Source: Bradyrhizobium oligotrophicum S58 (GTDB taxonomy: Bacteria; Pseudomonadota; Alphaproteobacteria; Rhizobiales; Xanthobacteraceae). From it: 64,000 bases of DNA. The position numbers and the translations under genes are program-made. The stretch is taken from NCBI RefSeq assembly GCF_000344805.1, contig NC_020453.1, positions 8,164,001 to 8,228,000 of the forward strand, in the 5' to 3' direction. Below, piece by piece: positions 46,356-54,278 of the stretch (position 1 is the first letter of the stretch; each line of letters begins with the position of its first letter). Below the pieces are notes generated by a model that saw only the letters and a list, made by a program, of their open reading frames with translations, did not search any database and was not told the origin of the DNA.

Positions 46356-47690
46356 TCAGAACATCCGTTGCCGCAAGGCGAGCCGGACGAACCATCCGAG
46401 CGTGCGATAGATTTCAAGCTCGGTGTCGACGAGCGGCAGAATTCTGCGCAGGTAGATCGAGGCCATATGCAGGGCAGCGATTGGTTGCGCCATCTTCCAG
46501 GCCTGCAGCGCGACGCCTCGGCCCAGCCGCTGTTGCCAGGGCTCGAGATAGGCATCACGCATATGGTTGCGCAGGCGTGGATCGCGCGACATCGGCACCG
46601 CGATGCCCTCCGCCATCAGCAATGGCAGCGTGCTGAAGAACGGGCATCCGATGGTCGCATCCGACCAGTCGAGGAACCGGGCGTTGTTCTTGCCGGAAAG
46701 GATGTTGGGCGCCCACAAGTCACCATGGTCGATCGAGACCGGGAGGTTGGCGACATTCAGTTCGGCGATCAGTCCGCTCAGCCGCGGCCAGGCGTGATGC
46801 AGGCGTTGCAAATGATGATCGCTCAGGCCGGCCAGCGTACGGGTGACGCGCATGGGCTCATCGCGCAGAGCGCCAATGTCGGCTTCGATATCGGTGAGAT
46901 CAAGCGGTGGAATCCCGCGCGCGATGAAACGGTCCACCGCACCGCTCGCATCCAGCTGCAGGCGTCCGAACTGCGCGGCGGCTTCGATCCAGGCGGACGG
47001 CGCGCGACGGGCCTCCAGCGTCGGCTCGGAATAGGCATCCATCAGGAACCCCGAGCCGGCCCGATAGCGCGCCACCAGATGCGGGACATGATCCGGCGCG
47101 ATCCGCATCAACAGGTCGATCACGTCGGCCTCGACATTGAGCGGCGCCGGCGAACATTTGAAATACCAGGTCGCACGCTCCGCTGTGACGCGGGCGAGCC
47201 AGGCGATCTCCCAGCTCCGCAGCTGCTCGACCCGGAGCACCCGCCCTGCACCCAGGCGATCCGCGGTCTGCTCCAGCCACCGGACCGCGGCCGCTGCAAA
47301 GCCCGCCTTCCACCACGGCCGGTTACCCGCGCGCGGTCGCATCGCGTGCCCGAGATCGAACAGTTCGCCGCGCGGCGAGACTGCGAACGGCGTGATGTCC
47401 GCGCGGTCGATGATGCGATAGGCACGGGAGGCGCGCTCGAGCGGGCCGGCAGCTTCGAGCAGATGGATCTGGCTGCGCGTGTCCCGGCCTCGTGGGTCGG
47501 TATGACGCCGCAGACAGCGCAGCATATAGACCGGCAGCCGGAGCTGCCGCTGGACCAGAGCGATGAATTCGGCGACTTCACCGGACGCGACGGCGGGCGC
47601 ACGGATCTCCGGCAACGCCCCGGTGTTGCGATCGACCAGCAGGCGGCGGCCGGATGGGTCGACAACAGCGATCAAATGCGCGATCTTCAC
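46356..47690 (-). CDS. Aminoglycoside-phosphotransferase-fold kinase (copy 1)
   Basis: 444 residues. The C-terminal ~300 residues have the APH/choline-kinase fold signatures: Brenner loop SIDHGDLWAPNILSG (HGDxxxxN) and metal-binding FLDWSDATIGCPFF. The N-terminal ~130 residues do not belong to that fold, so it is longer than simple APH enzymes. It would phosphorylate a small alcohol or amine from ATP. Last gene of the leftward DHS-like/radical SAM set, 93 bases after the radical SAM gene. Antibiotic resistance is possible, but the context favours biosynthesis. Confidence 0.82.
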   Translation of the reverse strand: MKIAHLIAVVDPSGRRLLVDRNTGALPEIRAPAVASGEVAEFIALVQRQLRLPVYMLRCLRRHTDPRGRDTRSQIHLLEAAGPLERASRAYRIIDRADITPFAVSPRGELFDLGHAMRPRAGNRPWWKAGFAAAAVRWLEQTADRLGAGRVLRVEQLRSWEIAWLARVTAERATWYFKCSPAPLNVEADVIDLLMRIAPDHVPHLVARYRAGSGFLMDAYSEPTLEARRAPSAWIEAAAQFGRLQLDASGAVDRFIARGIPPLDLTDIEADIGALRDEPMRVTRTLAGLSDHHLQRLHHAWPRLSGLIAELNVANLPVSIDHGDLWAPNILSGKNNARFLDWSDATIGCPFFSTLPLLMAEGIAVPMSRDPRLRNHMRDAYLEPWQQRLGRGVALQAWKMAQPIAALHMASIYLRRILPLVDTELEIYRTLGWFVRLALRQRMF

Positions 47691-47783
47691 GGCTTGTTCC
47701 AGTGCCGGGCGCTGCCACGATATGTGCGGAAGATCATCTGGACAATTCCGCTTCGGCGACCGGACGTCGCGGCGCGGCAGGCC

Positions 47784-49397
47784 TCATACGAGCTGGATGC
47801 CATGGCTGCTGACGAGCTCGGACACACGGTTCCGGTAGTCGAACGCCTGCTCGATCGTGACGGCGGGACAGCACCCGCGCATGAAATCCAGCAGCAGCTC
47901 ATCGGTGTCGATCATGTCCTCTTCGGCGTACTTGCCCTGCACCGACCGCAGATAGTCGTAGTCGACCTCCAGGCCCAGCCTGCCCGCGGCGTCGCGAGCG
48001 GAGCTTGGCATGCGCAGGTAGTCGAACGCCAGCGATCCCGGGTTGGGATACAGCAGGTTGACGGTGATTTCCATGAAGGCCTGCGCGTGGCGCTGCAGGC
48101 AGTCGTCCAGAATCCTGAAATTCGTCTCCATGATGTCCGGCGTGATCCCGAGATGCGTGACGATCAGCCCGGCACCGATCCGGGCGCCGCGCTGAGCCGC
48201 GCACGCGACCGCTTCGAGATTGTGCTCAAGCATGTCCTGCGAGCCGTTGCGGCTGGCGGAAATCCCCTTGTTCATCGCCCGGAGCGAGATCGTCGAGAAG
48301 GCCTCCAGGCCGATCCAGAACGTGTCGTAGTTCAACTGCTCCATCATCAGGTCGATGCGATGCAGCTTGTTGGCCTTGAAGGCGTCGGCGCGGGCGTAGC
48401 ACAGAAAGCGCGGGCGATCGTCGCGGTGCATGTCGCGATACCAGTCCGGAACCCGCTCGGCCATCCGGTTCAGCAGCGGCCAGAACGTCAGCGGCAACTC
48501 GTCGGTCGTGACAAAGAAGTAGTTGTAGCCCTGCTCGACGGCGCTGCGGATGATGGCCCAGGCGCGCTCCGCATCGGCGCCGATCATGGCCCTGCTGCCG
48601 GGATTGATGGCGCAGAAGTCGCATGCGTTCAGGGGGACGCCGTAATCGTTTCGCCGGCCGCCGAACTTCAGGCACCCCCGCGCGAACTCGATGGTCACAC
48701 CGCGCGCGCCGCGAGCAGCGAGCGACGGCATGCTGCGATGCTGCTCGGCCAGATAGCGCGCGTCATGGTCGAACGGCCCGCGGGTGAGCGAGTAGTCGAC
48801 CATCGGGAGCCGGTTAAACTCCTCGGGATCCTCTTCGTTTCTGGCGATCCTGCCGTTGTTGGCCGGATCGCGAAACACCAGCCCGGGGTAACGGCCGAGA
48901 TCGACGACGCGGCGCTCGGCAAGGTCGGCCATCAAGCGGCTGAAGCCCTCGACGACATCATTGCCGTAGAAACCATAGTCGAACGCGGCACGGCGCCGCA
49001 TCGCGATCCGCCAGATCGCCGAGAAGCCGTCATTGCCGAGCACGGTATGAATGTTGGGATCGAGCCGCTTGACGCGCTCGGCAATCCGGGCGGAGGCGAC
49101 ATAATTGGCGGTGTAGATGCTGAAGCAGACCGCAAACAGCCGCGGCGCATGCGCTTCCAGATAGGATATCAGCTCGTCGTTGCCGGTGACCGACGCGTCG
49201 AAATATGTCACCTGATGGCTGAGGCCGCGTGCGGCGAGCTCCGTGCGCAAGGCCGTGCCGAGGGTCAGCAGACCGAGATTTGGAAAGGCGTTGGCCTGGT
49301 AGGGCTCGGCGGCCTCGTCGAACAGCGTCGAGGCGCTGTCGGCGGCATTGATCAGGACGATCTCTTTCGTCGCAAGCGATCGGACAGGCGCATCCAT
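47784..49397 (-). CDS. Cobalamin-type radical SAM protein 1, with expanded cysteine motif
   Basis: 537 residues from the ATG at 49397 (GAGGG upstream). Residues ~15-170 resemble a B12-binding Rossmann domain (VCFSIYTANYVASARIAERVKRLDPNIHTVLGNDGF). The radical SAM core follows from GVTIEFARGC. The cluster cysteines appear as C242-x16-C259-x2-C262 instead of Cx3Cx2C, with KFGGRRNDYGVPLNA inserted. Downstream blocks are radical SAM-like (FFVTTDELPLTFWPLLNRM; IGLEAFSTISLRAMNKG). It lies 12 bases after the DHS-like gene. Reaction unknown; methylation or other radical chemistry. Confidence 0.87.
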   Translation of the reverse strand: MDAPVRSLATKEIVLINAADSASTLFDEAAEPYQANAFPNLGLLTLGTALRTELAARGLSHQVTYFDASVTGNDELISYLEAHAPRLFAVCFSIYTANYVASARIAERVKRLDPNIHTVLGNDGFSAIWRIAMRRRAAFDYGFYGNDVVEGFSRLMADLAERRVVDLGRYPGLVFRDPANNGRIARNEEDPEEFNRLPMVDYSLTRGPFDHDARYLAEQHRSMPSLAARGARGVTIEFARGCLKFGGRRNDYGVPLNACDFCAINPGSRAMIGADAERAWAIIRSAVEQGYNYFFVTTDELPLTFWPLLNRMAERVPDWYRDMHRDDRPRFLCYARADAFKANKLHRIDLMMEQLNYDTFWIGLEAFSTISLRAMNKGISASRNGSQDMLEHNLEAVACAAQRGARIGAGLIVTHLGITPDIMETNFRILDDCLQRHAQAFMEITVNLLYPNPGSLAFDYLRMPSSARDAAGRLGLEVDYDYLRSVQGKYAEEDMIDTDELLLDFMRGCCPAVTIEQAFDYRNRVSELVSSHGIQLV

Positions 49398-49408
49398 CAC
49401 GGCGCCCT

Positions 49409-50377
49409 CTATCTACCGAGCAGGTAGGCGAAGATCAGTGGGGCGACGATCGTGGCGTCGGACTCGATGACATATTGCGGGCAATCGCCCGCGATCTTGC
49501 CCCAAGTGATCTTCTCGTTCGGAACCGCGCCGCTATAGGAGCCGTAGCTCGTCGTGGAGTCGCTGATCTGGCAGAAGTACTTCCACTCCGGGACGTGCTC
49601 CTCCAGGTCCTGCCGGATCATGGGAACGACGCAGATGGCGAAATCGCCGGCGATGCCGCCGCCGATCTGGAAGAAGCCCATCGGATGCCGGGCCGATCCC
49701 TCGCGATACCAGTTGGCGAGCTCCAGCAGATAGTCGATCCCGCCCCGCATCGCCGCCGGCGACATTTCGCCTCGGATACACAGCGACGTGAAGATGCTTC
49801 CGAGCGTCGAATCCTCCCACCCCGGAACGAACAGCGGCAGCGAGCGCTCGCAGGCCGCGACAAGCCAGCTGTGCTCCAGGGGAATCTGATAGTGCTCCTT
49901 GAGCCGGCCGCTGCGGATCAGCTCATAGCAGAATTGATGCGGCAGCTTCGGCTTCCCCTCCTGCTTCGCATCGCGCCAATGCGTCTCGATCAAATGCTGG
50001 ATTTTTCGGATCGCGTAGTCTTCCGGGATGCAGGTGTCCGTGACCCGGTTCAGCCCGCGCTCGAGCAGCTCGACCTCCTGCTGCTTCGACAGATAGCGAT
50101 AGCCGGGCACGCGAACGTAGCGGTCATGGGCGACGAGATTGAACAGGTCCTCCTCGAGATTCGCCCCAGTGCAGGTGATCGCATGCACCTTGCCGGCCCG
50201 GATCATCTCCGCGAGCGACAGACCGAGTTCCGCCGTGCTCATGGCTCCGGCGAGCGTCAGCATCATCCGCCCACCGGCGTTCAGGAATGTCTCGTATCCC
50301 TGCGCCGCGTCCTTCAGGGTGGCGGCATTGAAATGGCGAAAGTGGTGATCGATGAACGCACGGATCTCGGCCGCCAT
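49409..50377 (-). CDS. Deoxyhypusine-synthase-family protein
   Basis: 322 residues from the ATG at 50377 (GAGAGGGGG upstream; a GTG at 50419 is the alternative). Conserved blocks: TLAGAMSTAELGLSLAEMIRAGKVHAITCTGANLEEDLFNLVAHDRY and QIGGGIAGDFAICVVPMIRQDL. SGAVPNEKITWGKI contains the Lys (K294) equivalent to the catalytic Lys that carries the aminobutyl group in eukaryotic DHS. Bacteria lack eIF5A, so bacterial members act on small molecules (for example homospermidine formation) or on unknown acceptors. The decarboxylase-like and SpeD-like neighbours support polyamine chemistry. First gene of the leftward set. Confidence 0.92.
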   Translation of the reverse strand: MAAEIRAFIDHHFRHFNAATLKDAAQGYETFLNAGGRMMLTLAGAMSTAELGLSLAEMIRAGKVHAITCTGANLEEDLFNLVAHDRYVRVPGYRYLSKQQEVELLERGLNRVTDTCIPEDYAIRKIQHLIETHWRDAKQEGKPKLPHQFCYELIRSGRLKEHYQIPLEHSWLVAACERSLPLFVPGWEDSTLGSIFTSLCIRGEMSPAAMRGGIDYLLELANWYREGSARHPMGFFQIGGGIAGDFAICVVPMIRQDLEEHVPEWKYFCQISDSTTSYGSYSGAVPNEKITWGKIAGDCPQYVIESDATIVAPLIFAYLLGR

Positions 50378-50420
50378 GTGTCCCCCTCTCGCCGGCGGCG
50401 CCGAAGATTGACGCCCCACT

Positions 50421-50465
50421 TTAAGGTTGTAAACGACAATATATCATACTACAAGTTTATATCGG
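50421..50465. promoter_or_regulatory. AT-rich divergent promoter region of the polyamine-type cluster
   Basis: AT-rich patch between the DHS-like and DUF3326 genes. The minus strand of 50425-50445 reads GATATATTGTCGTTTACAACC, resembling GATATTATAGGTTACAACC upstream of the SpeD-like gene (62782-62800). May be a shared promoter or operator. Confidence 0.4.
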
Positions 50466-50541
50466 CATTGGCGATGGTCTTCTCGAGTACTGGATCGGCT
50501 TACAGCGCGCTCAAGCGGTCGGCTGGCCGGAAGGAGGTCGG

Positions 50542-51900
50542 ATGGAGGCTCATGAGATCTTTCTTGATCTTCCGATCAAGCGCAGCCACGGCGACCTCAT
50601 AGCTTATTTTGCTGATGCACTGACCTCGCGACTGCCGCGGGATGTCGTCCCGATCCGCTTCGTCGTCACCGAAACGACCGGCGAGTGCTATCGCTGCGAG
50701 GTCGGCGTCATCAGCGGAGGTCCGGCCGGGCTGATTGACGACCGGCTCGGCATCTTCCGTTTCAGGGATCGCAAGATCCACGGTGGCGACGGTTTCAACG
50801 TCGTGTACATGGTGCCGACCGGCATCGGTGCCGAAATCGGCGGACACGTCGGCGACGCCGGACCAGCAGCGCGGCTGCTTGCCACAACCTGCGACCGCCT
50901 CATCACCCATCCCAACGTGGTCAATGCGGCAGACCTCAACGAGCTCCCCGAGAACGGCGTCTATGTCGAAGGCAGCGTGATCTGCCGCCTGCTGATGGGC
51001 ACGATCGGGCTTCAGCCGGTGCGATCCAACCGGATCCTGGTCGTGATCGGCGAGCACAAGGTCGAGAAGATCACTAATTACTCCATCAATGCCACCAACG
51101 CCGCCCGCGCATCCTGCGGCTACCAATGCACGGAGCTGCTGCGGCTGGATCCGCCGTTCGACATGAAGGCCTATTTCACGTCTTCCGGCAGGGCCGCCGG
51201 ACGGGTCGAGCATCTGGAGCGGCTGCTCGATCTGCTGGCCGCGCGCCGCGGTCAATTCGATGCGGTGGCACTGAACACGATCATCGAATATCCCGAAGAC
51301 GATATTATCGCCTATTACAACGGCCCCGACGATTCAGTGAACCCCTGGGGAGGCATCGAGGCCATCCTCACCCACGCCGTCACCCATGCGCTCAACGTGC
51401 CGTCGGCGCATTCGCCGCAGCTGAACGAATACAAATCGATTCCGGTCGGCGTCGGACATCCGGTGATGGCCGCGGAGCTGATTTCGGCCGCCTACTTGCA
51501 ATGCATCCTCAAGGGACTTTCGCGCAGCCCGCGACTGATCGTCGATCCCGAGGCGATGCTCAATCGCAACGTGCTCACCGCCGCAGACGTCTCCTGCGTC
51601 GTCATGCCTGACCGCTGCCTCGGCCTGCCCACCCTGGCCGCGCTCCAGCAGGAGATCCCCGTCATTGCCGTGCGAGACAGCACCAATCGCGCCCGCACCG
51701 ATCTGTCGATGCTGCCATGGGCACCCGGCAAGCTGTTGTATGCGGAGAATTACCTGGAAGCCTGCGGCCTGTTGAGCGCGCTGCGTTCCGGTGTCGCCGT
51801 CGAATCGCTGCGCCGTCCGTTGCATCGGCTGGAGACCCCGATCATCAGGCCGTCGTGGGACATGGAGCCGGCGCAGGCCAGGTTGAGCGCTGCTGGATGA
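50542..51900 (+). CDS. DUF3326-family protein
   Basis: 452 residues, with AAGGAGGT just before the ATG. Family blocks: VYMVPTGIGAEIGGHVGDAGPAARLLATTCDRLITHPNVVNAADLNELPENGVYVEGS, IGLQPVRSNRILVVI, and the C-terminal VEYP-like IIEYPEDDIIAYYNGPDDSVNPWGGIEAILTHAVTHAL. DUF3326 has no established function that I know of; the Gly-rich PTGIG motif suggests a nucleotide or cofactor site. The first ~85 residues extend beyond the core. First gene of the rightward operon, four bases before the decarboxylase-like genes. Confidence 0.85.
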   Translation: MEAHEIFLDLPIKRSHGDLIAYFADALTSRLPRDVVPIRFVVTETTGECYRCEVGVISGGPAGLIDDRLGIFRFRDRKIHGGDGFNVVYMVPTGIGAEIGGHVGDAGPAARLLATTCDRLITHPNVVNAADLNELPENGVYVEGSVICRLLMGTIGLQPVRSNRILVVIGEHKVEKITNYSINATNAARASCGYQCTELLRLDPPFDMKAYFTSSGRAAGRVEHLERLLDLLAARRGQFDAVALNTIIEYPEDDIIAYYNGPDDSVNPWGGIEAILTHAVTHALNVPSAHSPQLNEYKSIPVGVGHPVMAAELISAAYLQCILKGLSRSPRLIVDPEAMLNRNVLTAADVSCVVMPDRCLGLPTLAALQQEIPVIAVRDSTNRARTDLSMLPWAPGKLLYAENYLEACGLLSALRSGVAVESLRRPLHRLETPIIRPSWDMEPAQARLSAAG

Positions 51901-51904
51901 GGCC

Positions 51905-53080
51905 ATGGCGTGCCCTCACGCAAACGTCGAGGCGCTGCTTTCCGAACTCCAGCCGTCGGAGCCGATGCTTTGCGTCTGGCCTGACCGGATCGCCGCGCAA
52001 CTCCGACGCTTTCAGGGCGGCTTCCCTGGCGAGGTCCTCTACGCCATAAAAGCCAATCCTCTCGCCTCCGTCCTTCGCACGCTGTGCGCGGCCGGGTTGC
52101 GGCATTTCGACGTCGCTTCGATTGCCGAAATCGAGGCCGTCACAGCGATCCGCCGCGACGCCGGGCTGTTCTTCCATAACCCCGTCAAATCACGCGACGC
52201 GATCCGCGTGTCGGCCAGCCTGCCGCAGATCCATAGCTTCGCCGTCGATCATGCCGATGAGCTGGCCAAATGCATGGCCGAGACTGACCGGCGAGATATC
52301 CAGATTGCCGTGCGGATGGCGACACAGCGCGCCGACGCGGCGCAGGATTTCAGCACCAAGTTCGGCGCGGCGCCGGCCGAGGCCGCACAAATCCTGCGCG
52401 CGGCCCATCAAGCCGGTTTTGCATGCGGCCTGACGTTTCACGTCGGCACACAATGTCGTAACCCCCAGGCCTATTCCGATGCGCTAGCGGCCTGCGGTGA
52501 AATCGCCGCCGTCGCGGGCGTTCCGCTGGCGAGCATCGATGTCGGCGGCGGCTTTCCGGCGGCGCATGAGGGCGAGATCGTGCCGCCGCTGGAGACCTAT
52601 TTCGATGCGATCGGACGCAGCTTCCGCGATCTCCATATCGAGGGATGCCGGCTGCTGTGCGAGCCGGGCCGCGCGCTCGTCGCCCAGGCCTGCGCGGTGC
52701 TGGTTCAGGTGGTACACCGCCGCGACGGTCGCCTGCATATCAACGATGGCGTCGCAGGCAGTTTCGGCGAACTCTCGTTTCTCGATCGCCGCGTGCCGGC
52801 GCGTCTGTACCGCAGGCGAGGGACCGACGTCCGGGGGGTGGACGGCGAACCGACCACTTTCACATTGGTGGGGCCGCTTGCCTTCGACACGCGGGATGAG
52901 CTGCCCGGCCGTTACGCCCTGCCCGCAGATGCGCGTGAAGGCGATTGGATCCTGCTCGGCGAGTTGGGGGCTTACGCCACCTGCCTGGCGGCTGACTTCC
53001 TGGCCTATCGACAGCCGCTCGATGCGACGGTTGCAGAATGGCCATGGATCGATGCCCGGGAGCGCGATCATGCGGCCTGA
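51905..53080 (+). CDS. Ornithine-decarboxylase-fold protein A: PLP pocket intact, catalytic Cys-Asp lost
   Basis: 391 residues, group IV PLP decarboxylase (ODC/DapDC/CANSDC fold). PLP-site residues are all present: Lys49 (YAIKANP), His179 (FHVGTQC), Gly214-216 (DVGGGF), Glu253-Arg256 (CEPGR), Asp281 (INDG) and Tyr357 (GAY). The GPTCDS motif that supplies the catalytic Cys360 and Asp361 (human ODC numbering) across the dimer interface is GPLAFD here (Ala326-Phe327). A homodimer should lack the proton-donating Cys. It overlaps the gene for protein B by 11 bases. Confidence 0.92.
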   Translation: MACPHANVEALLSELQPSEPMLCVWPDRIAAQLRRFQGGFPGEVLYAIKANPLASVLRTLCAAGLRHFDVASIAEIEAVTAIRRDAGLFFHNPVKSRDAIRVSASLPQIHSFAVDHADELAKCMAETDRRDIQIAVRMATQRADAAQDFSTKFGAAPAEAAQILRAAHQAGFACGLTFHVGTQCRNPQAYSDALAACGEIAAVAGVPLASIDVGGGFPAAHEGEIVPPLETYFDAIGRSFRDLHIEGCRLLCEPGRALVAQACAVLVQVVHRRDGRLHINDGVAGSFGELSFLDRRVPARLYRRRGTDVRGVDGEPTTFTLVGPLAFDTRDELPGRYALPADAREGDWILLGELGAYATCLAADFLAYRQPLDATVAEWPWIDARERDHAA

Positions 53081-54278
53081 GACAACTGATCGAAGCGCCT
53101 CCGTCATCCGAGCCAGCGATGTGCTCGACCTGCTGCAGCGATTGCAGCCGGCAGAGCCGCTGTTCTGCGTGGACGAGATGCTGCTCGACCAGCGGGCGCG
53201 CGTCGTCCTGGCCACATTTGACGGCGACATCTGCCATGACCTGCTGGTGAATCCGCACCCGCGGATATTGGCGAGCCTCGCGCAAGCGGGCATCCGCCGG
53301 TTTGCCATCTCGGGCCCGGCCGATCTGGCTCGGCTCGATCAGCTCGCCGAGCCAATCATCCCGTTGCTGCGACAACCGATCAATTCGCGCCACGATCTGC
53401 AGGTCATGGCGCGGCGCGGAGTGCGCGTCTTCGCCATCGATCACCTGGATGGTCTGGCCAAGCTGCATGACGAAGTCGGCTTTGACGAGCTCGAAGTCGA
53501 GATCATGGTGCCGGCTTCGCTGATCAGGCAACCGTGTGAAGCCTCCGACCGGCTGCATGACCAAGCTGTTGGGGCCATGCTCCGTGCGAGCCGAGCGTAC
53601 GGCTTCTCCACATCGATCGCGATCTGTCCCGGCGTATCATCCGGCAGCGATATTGCCGCCGCGCTGGCCTACGGCCGATCGCTCGCGCAACGCTCCGGCA
53701 TCGCCCTTACCGCCATCAACCTCGGCAGCGCGGAGATCCGTCCCGGCGGAGAAACCATCGAACAACTCTGTACGGCCGCCTCCGCACACGCCGCCAGGCT
53801 CGGCCTTGCGACGACCCGCCTTCGGCTCGACACCAGCCGTGCAGTGGTGGATTCCTCCTGCAGCGTTGTAGTCCAGGTGCTGTTGCGCAAGCCTGACGCC
53901 ATCTACCTCAACGACGGACGTTTCGGCTGGCTGCACTCGCTCGACCGCCGGCTTCGCCGCGACGGCCCGGCGCCGCGGCTGCGCCGGCTGAACGGCACGC
54001 CATCCGGCGCCACGCGCAGCTTCCATGTGTTCGGGCCGACCTGTGATTCCTGGGACGCCTTCGAAACCGCCATGGAGTTGCCCGCTGATGTCAGGGAAGG
54101 CGACTGGATCGAGATTGCGGCCATGGGCGCAGACACGCTGCCGTGGGCCTGCGCCTTCAACGGCCTCCATCCCGATCTGTGTGCCGTGATCGCGCCGCGG
54201 GCCGAGACCGGCCGAACCAGCCACGCAGCTGTTCCAATCACGCATCTTCCATCCTCAACAGCGAGTGCGCAGCCGTGA
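53070..54278 (+). CDS. Ornithine-decarboxylase-fold protein B: PLP pocket lost, catalytic Cys-Asp kept
   Basis: 402 residues from the ATG at 53070, overlapping protein A's gene. Same fold (LFCVDEMLLDQRARVV; IYLNDGRFGWL; FHVFGPTCDSWDAFETAMELPADVREGDWIEI). The YAIKANP Lys is Leu59 (HDLLVNP), the FHVGS His is lost (AICPGVSS), DVGGG is INLGS, and EPGR is LDTSR, so it cannot hold PLP as ODC does. Yet Cys325-Asp326-Ser (GPTCDS) and Asp282 are kept, exactly the residues one ODC subunit lends to the other's active site. I infer that it pairs with protein A. It is not a pseudogene: the frame is intact and coupled at both ends. Confidence 0.9.
   Translation: MRPETTDRSASVIRASDVLDLLQRLQPAEPLFCVDEMLLDQRARVVLATFDGDICHDLLVNPHPRILASLAQAGIRRFAISGPADLARLDQLAEPIIPLLRQPINSRHDLQVMARRGVRVFAIDHLDGLAKLHDEVGFDELEVEIMVPASLIRQPCEASDRLHDQAVGAMLRASRAYGFSTSIAICPGVSSGSDIAAALAYGRSLAQRSGIALTAINLGSAEIRPGGETIEQLCTAASAHAARLGLATTRLRLDTSRAVVDSSCSVVVQVLLRKPDAIYLNDGRFGWLHSLDRRLRRDGPAPRLRRLNGTPSGATRSFHVFGPTCDSWDAFETAMELPADVREGDWIEIAAMGADTLPWACAFNGLHPDLCAVIAPRAETGRTSHAAVPITHLPSSTASAQP

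Noticed and set aside
46356..47690. Calling the APH-fold kinases antibiotic-resistance genes
   Set aside because: The fold is shared by many small-molecule kinases, and both lie inside a biosynthetic-looking cluster. Nothing in the sequence points to a drug substrate.
46368..49427. Open frame of 1019 codons on the plus strand across the kinase and radical SAM genes
   Set aside because: It is antisense to two well-supported genes with clear motifs, contains no recognisable domain, and is the expected mirror frame in high-GC DNA. The same applies to plus-strand frames at 1802-3445, 4889-5863, 13919-14968 and 24281-25540.
53070..54278. Protein B as a decaying decarboxylase pseudogene
   Set aside because: The frame is intact, it overlaps neighbours at both ends, and it keeps the very residues (Cys, Asp) that its partner lacks. 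Random decay would not preserve GPTCDS while losing the PLP pocket.
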